From CAG-273 sp963929915 (GTDB lineage Bacteria > Bacillota > Clostridia > TANB77 > CAG-508), in assembly GCA_963929915.1 (NCBI GenBank), contig CAWVJY010000001.1, forward strand, positions 1 through 64,000: a DNA stretch of 64,000 bases, written 5' to 3'. A program made the translations under genes and the position numbers. The notes beneath the pieces are model-generated. The model had not been told where the DNA came from, did not search any database, and saw only the letters and a program-made list of their open reading frames with translations. Shown here in pieces: positions 54,427-61,312 of the stretch (position 1 is its first letter; each line of letters opens with the position of its first letter).

Positions 54427-56421
54427 TTAATTTAACATTGCTATAAATTCCTCTTCTGATAAAATAGCAATTCCTAAATCTTGTGCTTTTTTTAGTTTAC
54501 TTCCTGCGTCTTCTCCTGCTAAAACATAATCTGTTTTTTTAGAAACAGAAGTAGAAGTTTTTCCTCCATGTTTTTCTATTAGCTGGCTTGCTTCTTCTCT
54601 TGAATAATGTTCTAGTGTTCCTGTTAATACAAAAGTTTTTCCTTCTAGTTTTTCATCTTCTACTACCTCTTCTAGAACCTTCATATTAACCCCTGTAGCT
54701 TTTAATTTTTCTAATAAATCTAATGTTTGTTCTTGCCTAAAAAATTCATAAATTGTTTTAGCTGTAATTTCTCCTACATCTTCTATCATTCTTAGTTCAA
54801 TATATGGAGCATTCATTAATTGGTCCATTGTTCTATAATATTTTGTTAATGTTTTAGCAAGTTTTACTCCTACATGTCTAATGCCTAAAGAATTAATTAA
54901 TCTATATAAATCTCTATGTTTACTTTCTTCAATTGCATTAATTAAATTTTGTGCAAACTTTTTACCATTCTTCTTTAAAGAAGCAATATCTTCAAAAGTT
55001 AGTTTGTAAATATCTGCAATATTAGAAATTAGTTTTCTTTCTATTAATTCTCCTACTATTGCCTCTCCTAAACCATCAATATCCATAGCATCTTTAGAAG
55101 TAAAGTGTATAATACTTCTGTAAAGCTTAGCAGGACATTCAATTCCTATACATCTAACAACTGCTTCGCCTTCTTCTCGAACGGCTTCTGCTCCACAAAC
55201 AGGGCAAACTCGTGGCATTTCGAATATTTTTTCTGTACCATCACGTTTTTCGGTGTTAACTCCAACCACTTCTGGAATAACATCTCCTGCTTTTTGGATA
55301 ATAACTCTATCTCCTATGCGAATATCATTTTGTTTAATATAGTCTTCATTATGAAGAGTTGTTTTAGAAATTTTGGAACCTGCTACATATACTGGCTCTA
55401 AAATTGCCATAGGAGTAATAGCCCCTGTTCTACCTACTTGGCAAACAATGTTTTTTAATAAAGTTTCTTTTTTTTCTGGTGGATATTTGTAGGCTACTGC
55501 CCATTTTGGAGTTTTATAAGTAGTTCCTACTTTTTCTCTTAGCTCTAAATCATTTACCTTTACTACTGCGCCATCAATACCAAAGTCTAAGCTATCACGC
55601 ATTTGACCTATTTTTTCAATAGCTTGTCTTACTTCTTGCATATTTTTACATAGAATTTTTACTGGGTTTACATTAAGCCCTAATTTTTCTAAATAAAGCA
55701 AACTTTCATAATGGGTAGTAAAGTGAACATCTTCACTTTTTTGCACATTAAAAATATAAATATTTAAAGGACGACTTGCTGTAATTTTGCTATCTAACTG
55801 CCTTAAAGAACCTGCTGCAGCATTTCTTGCATTAGCAAATTGTTCTTGTTCTTCTAATAACCTTTCCTCATTCATTTTGTCGAAATCGGTTTTACCAATA
55901 AAAACTTCTCCACGAACGGTAATAGAAATAGGCTCTTTTAACTCTTTTGGCACGGTTTTGATAGTAGCAATATTTTCGGTAACATCTTCTCCTACTAAAC
56001 CATTACCACGAGTTGCCCCTTTAAAATATTTGCCATTTCTATACTCTATGCTAGAAGAAAGACCATCAATTTTTGTTTCTACTACATAATCTAAAGGTCT
56101 GCCATATTCTATAGCTGCCTTTTGCATTCTTTCGTCAAACTCTTCTACTTCTTCAAAAGTAAACACATCTTGAAGGCTTTGCAATGGTACTTCATGAGTT
56201 ACCTTTGCAAAACCTTTTTTAATGCTTGAACCCACTCTTTGAGTAGGAGAATCCTTTGTAATTAATTCTGGATACTCTTTTTCAATTTGCTTTAATTCTC
56301 TCATGAGCATATCATATTCATAATCACTAACAACCTGCTCATCATCAAAATATTTTTGTGTATAATATTGTAGCAAAGGTCTAAGTTCCTCTGCTCTTTT
56401 TTTTGCTTGTTCAAAGTTCAT
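54427..56421 (-). CDS. ligA: NAD-dependent DNA ligase LigA
   Basis: LigA seals nicks using NAD. At 664 residues it is full length, with N-terminal Ia domain YYTQKYFDDEQVVSDYEYD, the adenylated Lys117 in VETKIDGLSS, GDGxxGEDVT-type GNGLVGEDVTENI, the OB domain, a zinc finger CPVCGAEA...CIGIECPAK, the helix-hairpin-helix repeats (MDIDGLGEAIV, IRHVGVKLAKTL) and a C-terminal BRCT domain (LEGKTFVLTGTLEHY, GGKTSTSVSKKTDYVL). The ATG at 56421 has GGAG close upstream, at the border of a GGGGACGG repeat. No pcrA is in the window. Confidence 0.97.
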   Translation of the reverse strand: MNFEQAKKRAEELRPLLQYYTQKYFDDEQVVSDYEYDMLMRELKQIEKEYPELITKDSPTQRVGSSIKKGFAKVTHEVPLQSLQDVFTFEEVEEFDERMQKAAIEYGRPLDYVVETKIDGLSSSIEYRNGKYFKGATRGNGLVGEDVTENIATIKTVPKELKEPISITVRGEVFIGKTDFDKMNEERLLEEQEQFANARNAAAGSLRQLDSKITASRPLNIYIFNVQKSEDVHFTTHYESLLYLEKLGLNVNPVKILCKNMQEVRQAIEKIGQMRDSLDFGIDGAVVKVNDLELREKVGTTYKTPKWAVAYKYPPEKKETLLKNIVCQVGRTGAITPMAILEPVYVAGSKISKTTLHNEDYIKQNDIRIGDRVIIQKAGDVIPEVVGVNTEKRDGTEKIFEMPRVCPVCGAEAVREEGEAVVRCIGIECPAKLYRSIIHFTSKDAMDIDGLGEAIVGELIERKLISNIADIYKLTFEDIASLKKNGKKFAQNLINAIEESKHRDLYRLINSLGIRHVGVKLAKTLTKYYRTMDQLMNAPYIELRMIEDVGEITAKTIYEFFRQEQTLDLLEKLKATGVNMKVLEEVVEDEKLEGKTFVLTGTLEHYSREEASQLIEKHGGKTSTSVSKKTDYVLAGEDAGSKLKKAQDLGIAILSEEEFIAMLN

Positions 56422-56429
56422 GATTTTCT

Positions 56430-56485
56430 CCTTTGGGGACGGTTCTCACTGGCCCCTAATGGGGCCACTTGGGACACTTCACCCT
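56430..56485. repeat. GGGGACGG-core repeat upstream of ligA
   Basis: TTTGGGGACGGTTCTCACT followed by a perfect 6-bp hairpin (GGCCCC/GGGGCC, loop TAAT) and TTGGGACACTTC. It is the same repeat type as at 15008-15056 and begins right at the ligA ribosome binding site. Confidence 0.65.
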
Positions 56486-56603
56486 TATTTTATTTTAGAT
56501 TTCACTTTATTTTGCATTACAATTGAAACCAAGTTTATCTTCATTTTGAAATTTTTTATTCTAGTTTATCTAATTTGCATTTACATTTTATAACCTTATA
56601 AGC

Positions 56604-57203
56604 TTATAAAGAATCTTTAAACAGTTCTTTTCCTCCTTTTAAATATTCCCAACCAGAAAAGATTGTTGCTACCACTGAAACGCTCATTAGAAGAGTAACA
56701 AGCAAATTCATTACAAAAGGAAAACCACTTAAATTTCCTTCAAAAATGGTTCCAAATGGGTTAGGATCTAGAAAGGCTAACGTAACTGCTACCATTTGTG
56801 TTACTGTTTTTAGTTTACCCCAAATATTTGCTGCTATAACATTTCCTTGCTTTTGTACAGCAATTAAACGGTAACCAGATACTACAAATTCTCTTAGAAT
56901 AACAATTATAGGAATCCATGCAGGTAAATGGCCAAATTCTACAAGCATAATCATTGCTGTTACTACCACAATTTTATCTGCAATTGGATCTAAAAATTTA
57001 CCAAAAGTAGTAATTTGATTTCTACTTCTTGCAATATGACCATCTAATTTATCTGTTAGGGCTGCAATAACAAAAATAATGTCTATTATAATATAGGTAA
57101 TAGGAATTCCCCACAAATCTCCTTGAATATGAAAAAATGGAATAATGACCATAAGTGGTACTAATAAAATTCTTAAAATTGTTAATTTGTTTGCTAAATT
57201 CAT
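56604..57203 (-). CDS. pgsA: CDP-diacylglycerol--glycerol-3-phosphate 3-phosphatidyltransferase
   Basis: PgsA makes phosphatidylglycerol phosphate. The 199-residue protein has four or five hydrophobic segments and the CDP-alcohol phosphotransferase motif DKLDGHIARSRNQITTFGKF then LDPIADK (DGxxARxxxxxxxxGxxxDxxxD). It uses CDP-diacylglycerol from CdsA (35.8 kb). The ATG at 57203 lies behind AAAGGACGG. No frameshift is present. Confidence 0.93.
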   Translation of the reverse strand: MNLANKLTILRILLVPLMVIIPFFHIQGDLWGIPITYIIIDIIFVIAALTDKLDGHIARSRNQITTFGKFLDPIADKIVVVTAMIMLVEFGHLPAWIPIIVILREFVVSGYRLIAVQKQGNVIAANIWGKLKTVTQMVAVTLAFLDPNPFGTIFEGNLSGFPFVMNLLVTLLMSVSVVATIFSGWEYLKGGKELFKDSL

Positions 57204-57350
57204 ACTTTTTTCCGTCCTTTTTATTTGATAATTTTATTTTAATCTCAGTTAAAATCTTTCGTTCTTAGTATATTACATTTTTTAATTTGCTTTCATTTTA
57301 TTAATATATTCTGCTATGGTACATTATATATAAAATTATGAAAAAAATAA

Positions 57351-57382
57351 ATAGGAAAATGAAGATTTTTTCATTTTCCTAT
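57351..57382 (-). terminator. Terminator after the BspA-like gene
   Basis: A 13-bp perfect stem (ATAGGAAAATGAA/TTCATTTTCCTAT), loop of six, with a T-run on the minus strand, 20 bp after the stop at 57403. Confidence 0.8.
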
Positions 57383-57402
57383 GATTTTCAATAATCTTAT
57401 AT

Positions 57403-58929
57403 TTATTGTTTTAATGTCACATTAGATGTTCCACAACCATTAAACATATTAGTCGTACTCGTATTATTGTTAATTATCCACTCAGAACCTACATAAATAG
57501 TATTTAGTTTCGTATCGTTTTGAAACATATAGTCCATACTTGTAACTTTGTTCGTATCAAAGTTGCTTAAATCTAAAGTACCAATATTAATACATTCACA
57601 AAACATATTTATCATACTAGTAACTTTACTAGTATTAAAACTACTAACATCCAAATTTGTAAGTTGATTGCATCTATAAAACATAGCTTCCATATTAGTT
57701 ACATTGCTTGTATCAAAATTTTTTAAATTTATATTTGTTAGATTTCTACATTCATAAAACATTAAACTCATATCTGTAACTTTACTTGTATTAAATTTTT
57801 CTAAGCCTATAATTTCACCACTAAAATTGATCCCAAAAAACATTCCTTGCATATTAGTAACATTACTAGTATCAAAATTACTTACATCTAAGCTAGTAAG
57901 GCTTGTACAACCCAAAAACATACCTAACATAGTTGTTACATTACTTGTATTAAAGTTACTTACATCTAGATTGGTTAGATTTATGCAATTTCTAAACATA
58001 TCCGTCATATTTGCTACATTACTTGTATCAAAATTACTTACATTAATATTAGTTAGTTTTTCACATGAATTGAATATACCATCCATCATTATTACATTGC
58101 TAGTATCGAAATTGCTAACATCTAAATTTGTTAAATTTTTACAACCCAAAAACATACATCTTATAGAAGTTACTTTTTTTGTATCAAATCCACTCACATC
58201 TAATTCTTTTAATTCTTCACACTCTGCAAACATAAATTCCATATTTTTTATATATTTAGTATTTAAATTTTCTATTCTTTCTATTTTTTCTATCTTTTCA
58301 CATTCTGCAAACCAATAACTAGTTGAATTTGGCTTAATTTCATCTAAAAATATTGCATTTGTTATCAGATTTCTATCTTCAAACCATGGAGTATCAGTAA
58401 TGATTCCTTCTTCTGTCGTCCATGAAATTTGAATATATTCTTGCCCCTTTATATTTCCATAATCCTTGCTTATTTCTTGACCTTCTAATATTGTTTTCTT
58501 GTTATTACTAAAAGCTAATGTTCCATTTGCATAAAGTTTTACATAAATGTTTTGATTGATTACTCCATCCATAATATCTGGTAATAAAACTTCATACCCA
58601 TTGTCTTTTTCTATGACTCCTTCTATAAGTTCTCCATCTTCATCATAGATAATTTCTCCATAGTTTTCTAGTATTTCTTTTAGTTCATCTTCTGTTATCA
58701 TTCTATCTTCTTTTTCTAAAGATTTACTTAATTTATCAATTTCTATTTGTTCTTTTATGGCTGAAACAATAGTCGCTTTTTTTGCTTCTTGTGCTTTTTC
58801 TATAATTCCTCCATTTCCTATTAGAGTTCCTATTGTTATACCGGACAATATTAATAATATTATTATAGTTACCACTAATGCTATTAAAGTAATACCTTGT
58901 TTATTGCTTATTTTTTGAAAATTTTTCAT
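57403..58929 (-). CDS. Prepilin-leader BspA-like (DUF285) surface protein
   Basis: A 508-residue exported protein. The N-terminus (MKNFQKISNKQGITLIALVV, then TIIILLILSGI) is a prepilin-like leader, identical at DNA level over the first 33 codons and upstream to the neighbouring gene. After a spacer (AKKATIVSAIKEQIEIDKLSK), the protein carries about ten DUF285/BspA repeats of the form SNFDTSNVTNMxxMFxxC with LTNLDVSNF, ending with a Cys-containing cap. These leucine-rich-like repeats occur in surface adhesins of oral and gut Firmicutes and Mycoplasma. Substrate unknown, host- or polymer-binding possible. Confidence 0.82.
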   Translation of the reverse strand: MKNFQKISNKQGITLIALVVTIIILLILSGITIGTLIGNGGIIEKAQEAKKATIVSAIKEQIEIDKLSKSLEKEDRMITEDELKEILENYGEIIYDEDGELIEGVIEKDNGYEVLLPDIMDGVINQNIYVKLYANGTLAFSNNKKTILEGQEISKDYGNIKGQEYIQISWTTEEGIITDTPWFEDRNLITNAIFLDEIKPNSTSYWFAECEKIEKIERIENLNTKYIKNMEFMFAECEELKELDVSGFDTKKVTSIRCMFLGCKNLTNLDVSNFDTSNVIMMDGIFNSCEKLTNINVSNFDTSNVANMTDMFRNCINLTNLDVSNFNTSNVTTMLGMFLGCTSLTSLDVSNFDTSNVTNMQGMFFGINFSGEIIGLEKFNTSKVTDMSLMFYECRNLTNINLKNFDTSNVTNMEAMFYRCNQLTNLDVSSFNTSKVTSMINMFCECINIGTLDLSNFDTNKVTSMDYMFQNDTKLNTIYVGSEWIINNNTSTTNMFNGCGTSNVTLKQ

Positions 58930-58952
58930 TTAATATTCCTCCTATGTTTCTA
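58849..58952. repeat. 104-bp direct repeat, copy 1
   Basis: Identical base for base to 60363-60466 (offset 1514). It covers the first 27 codons (leader), the AGGAGGAATATT ribosome binding region and about 20 bp further upstream of both surface-protein genes. Recombination between the copies would remove one gene and join the leader to the other. Confidence 0.9.
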
Positions 58953-60443
58953 CTTATTTTTAATTAGCACAAGTGCTACTCTAAAGCCAATGCTATCATA
59001 GCCTCCACCATAATCTCCCCAAAGAGAAAATGGTCCGGCATTGTTTGTTTCAGCATAATTTCCTCCTCGCATAAAAAATGGTTCATCTGCATAAGGGAAG
59101 TATAAAGAATTTTCATACCATGAACTATTATCACTAATATAATATTTTGATGTCTCATATATAGCATCTCCATATTTATTTGCTGCCATTTCATAATTAT
59201 TTTCTCTATCATCCCCAAATTGACTTGCTTCTACTTCATATATATCTTTTGTATATTCTTCCCCTTTAAGTAAACTATCACCATATTTATTTAAATTATT
59301 ATTACTATTTGCTACATAAGCAGCTGTATATTCATATGCTCCACCACTCATATCATATATTCCATATACATTTCCTGTGGTACTTGCTTGTGGACCATTT
59401 CCACTATTATATGCTGATGTACTTGTTGTTGAACTTGCACTATTTCCTGCTTGTCCTGTAATATAGTTACTATTTGGGTTTATCCATACTTCTTTATTCT
59501 TTCCATAAATGCTTTGTGCCAAATATGCTGCTGCTCCCCATTCTGTATCTTTCATCATATGGCTATTTAAATTTTCATTTTCTAAGGTCGTACTATCATA
59601 ATTTAAGCATGTTGTATATATATCACTTACACTTATATTTCTCCAACTTTGTACTCCTGGCTGAATTTTGATTGTATTTGCACTTCCTTCACCTGTATCT
59701 GTTGCATTATTTCTACTTGCTTCATATTTTGCTACCCATAAGCCTGGTGCAGTACTGCTATATTCAAACCCTGGGTGGATTACATATCCATTTGGAAATT
59801 GTGTAAAGTTATTTGTTGTACTTGAATTATATTCTACTATTGTTTTTCCTGTTGCTCCTTCATTGGTTGTTCCTTTTAAAAATTCTATATTTATTGTTCC
59901 ACCTGTTGCACTATTTGTATGGTAATTATCTGCTATTTGATAAGCATATCTTGGTATCCATACCCACATACTTCCATCTTCTGTTATTGCATTTGCCCAT
60001 TTTTTATCTGTTGTTGTATAACTATACCATTCTGGATCATCTGGTGTAGTTTCTACCATAGTATAGTTTCCACTACCTTCTGGTTCTTCTATCCATTTTA
60101 TTGGTGTTAATGCTCCATCTGCTAAATCTGGCGTGTTTACTCCTTTTTCTTCACTGAAACTTCCATCTGTTGGGATTTGATCTGTCCCTGGTTGTTCACC
60201 AGTTCCACTTTCCCCATTCATCATATTATTTAACTCATTTACTAGAGTTTGAATTTCTTGTTGCTCATTTGATATAACATCTTCCCATGTGTTTTTGGCT
60301 TTTTGAGCTGTTTGTATTATTCCATTTTCTCCTAATAATGTACTTATTGTTATCCCAGAAAGTATTAATAATATTATTATAGTTACCACTAATGCTATTA
60401 AAGTAATACCTTGTTTATTGCTTATTTTTTGAAAATTTTTCAT
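58950..60443 (-). CDS. Prepilin-leader FGE-sulfatase/C-type-lectin-fold surface protein
   Basis: A 497-residue exported protein with the same leader as the downstream gene, a coiled spacer (TWEDVISNEQQEIQTLVNEL), and a large C-terminal domain resembling the formylglycine-generating-enzyme/C-type lectin fold: WVWIPRYAYQI, GLWVAKYEASRNN, VTxx-type MMKDTEWGAAAYLAQSIYG, YDMSGGAYEYTAAYV, then FMRGGNYAETNNAGPFSLWG and GYDSIGFRVALVL. The closing GFRVAL is typical of this fold. Such domains serve as ligand-binding adhesins and as variable targets of diversity-generating retroelements, though no reverse transcriptase is visible here. The ATG lies in the repeat and follows AGGAGGA. Confidence 0.75.
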   Translation of the reverse strand: MKNFQKISNKQGITLIALVVTIIILLILSGITISTLLGENGIIQTAQKAKNTWEDVISNEQQEIQTLVNELNNMMNGESGTGEQPGTDQIPTDGSFSEEKGVNTPDLADGALTPIKWIEEPEGSGNYTMVETTPDDPEWYSYTTTDKKWANAITEDGSMWVWIPRYAYQIADNYHTNSATGGTINIEFLKGTTNEGATGKTIVEYNSSTTNNFTQFPNGYVIHPGFEYSSTAPGLWVAKYEASRNNATDTGEGSANTIKIQPGVQSWRNISVSDIYTTCLNYDSTTLENENLNSHMMKDTEWGAAAYLAQSIYGKNKEVWINPNSNYITGQAGNSASSTTSTSAYNSGNGPQASTTGNVYGIYDMSGGAYEYTAAYVANSNNNLNKYGDSLLKGEEYTKDIYEVEASQFGDDRENNYEMAANKYGDAIYETSKYYISDNSSWYENSLYFPYADEPFFMRGGNYAETNNAGPFSLWGDYGGGYDSIGFRVALVLIKNK

Positions 60444-60466
60444 TTAATATTCCTCCTATGTTTCTA
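60363..60466. repeat. 104-bp direct repeat, copy 2
   Basis: Identical to 58849-58952. It contains the leader and ribosome binding site of the FGE-fold gene. Confidence 0.9.
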
Positions 60467-60586
60467 ATTATTTTTTCTCTTTTACTTATTTTTATTCTCT
60501 TTTATGTTTATATTATTAAAGTATATTTTTATTGTGTTTTATTTTATTTCATTATACTATTTATTTATTTCTATGTAAAGAAAAAG

Positions 60587-60622
60587 AAAATGAATTATGT
60601 ATTTTTTTACATAACTCATTTT
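60587..60622 (-). terminator. Hairpin, probable terminator
   Basis: AAAATGAATTATGTA against TACATAACTCATTTT with one G-U pair on the minus strand, followed by CTTTTTC. It lies 255 bp beyond the DUF5665 gene stop and may mark the end of that transcript. Confidence 0.5.
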
Positions 60623-60701
60623 TTAGATTTTGATATTTTAAATATAATTTAGGTATCACAAATAAAACTAAATTTTCTTTAGTTCTTGGCTTAAATGTTA
60701 A

Positions 60702-60723
60702 CTCTCTCTCTCTCTCTCTCTCT
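60702..60723. repeat. CT dinucleotide microsatellite (about 11 units)
   Basis: An uninterrupted CTCTCT run of 22 bp, unusual in this AT-rich sequence. It could vary by slippage. It lies downstream of the DUF5665 gene and about 240 bp upstream of the surface-protein genes. Confidence 0.85.
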
Positions 60724-60876
60724 TAGTATTTCAACGGTTTCCACTTTTATCCTCTTTTCTTTTGCTTTTTTGTTTTATTACTGTTTTTAGTATAAACTAA
60801 TTTCTTCTTATTTTCAATAGTTTTTATTATAATTTTGTTATTAGTAATGTGAATTTTCCATAGGAGTAGTTTTACT

Positions 60877-61167
60877 CTATTGCTTGCTTTCTACAATTTC
60901 CACTATATCTGCTATGTAATCTCCTATTACCGGAATATTTAGAGTAACAATTTTTTGTAGCATAATTAATAAAATGGCTGTTAATATGGTAAAGCCAATT
61001 CCTATTCCAATTCCTTTTGCCATTCCACTTAATAAATTACGAAATAAAAGTTTCTTTTTATCTCCTAATAACTCCGCTAATTCTAATATATTATTTTTGG
61101 TAAGAGTATAGTTTAGTTGTTCTAAATTTTTTAATAGTAATTTTTCCATTTTATTTTTCTTAAACAC
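60877..61167 (-). CDS. DUF5665 membrane protein
   Basis: A 96-residue protein with an amphipathic start (KNLEQLNYTLTKNNILELAE), LLGDKKKLLFRNLLSGMAKG, a single hydrophobic segment (IGIGIGFTILTAILLIMLQK) and the closing LNIPVIGDYIADIVEIVE, all typical of DUF5665. The GTG at 61167 is preferred, because GGAGG lies 8 bp upstream; the longer frame from 61182 begins inside that site. The ribosome binding site sits in the arm of a hairpin (61171-61221). Function unknown. Confidence 0.78.
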   Translation of the reverse strand: MFKKNKMEKLLLKNLEQLNYTLTKNNILELAELLGDKKKLLFRNLLSGMAKGIGIGIGFTILTAILLIMLQKIVTLNIPVIGDYIADIVEIVESKQ

Positions 61168-61170
61168 GAA

Positions 61171-61221
61171 AAAATCCTCCATTTAATAAGAAAGCTTCTA
61201 TTATTAGAATGGAGAATTTTT
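61171..61221 (-). promoter_or_regulatory. Hairpin covering the DUF5665 ribosome binding site
   Basis: AATTCTCCATTCTAATAA pairs with TTATTAAATGGAGGATT on the minus strand, burying GGAGG in the distal arm. It may be a terminator/attenuator for the UPF0182 transcript that also hides the site of the next gene. Confidence 0.5.
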
Positions 61222-61312
61222 ATTTTTTTATTCACTTTATTTGTTTATAGCTGAAATTTATAATATTCTTATAGCGTAATGCATAGAAAATTTATTATTA
61301 TGTTTGTCGATT

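Larger units (their letters stand above)
60444..60876. other. 433-bp intergenic region
   Basis: No gene seen. It holds the upstream end of the 104-bp repeat, a terminator-like hairpin at 60587-60622 and a CT dinucleotide run at 60702-60723. The promoter of the surface-protein pair probably lies around 60470-60560, but no clear -35/-10 pair was found. Confidence 0.6.

Noticed and set aside
57403..58929. CRISPR-like array from regularly spaced repeats
   Set aside because: The spaced repeats are degenerate coding units of the BspA domain, not identical direct repeats with unique spacers.
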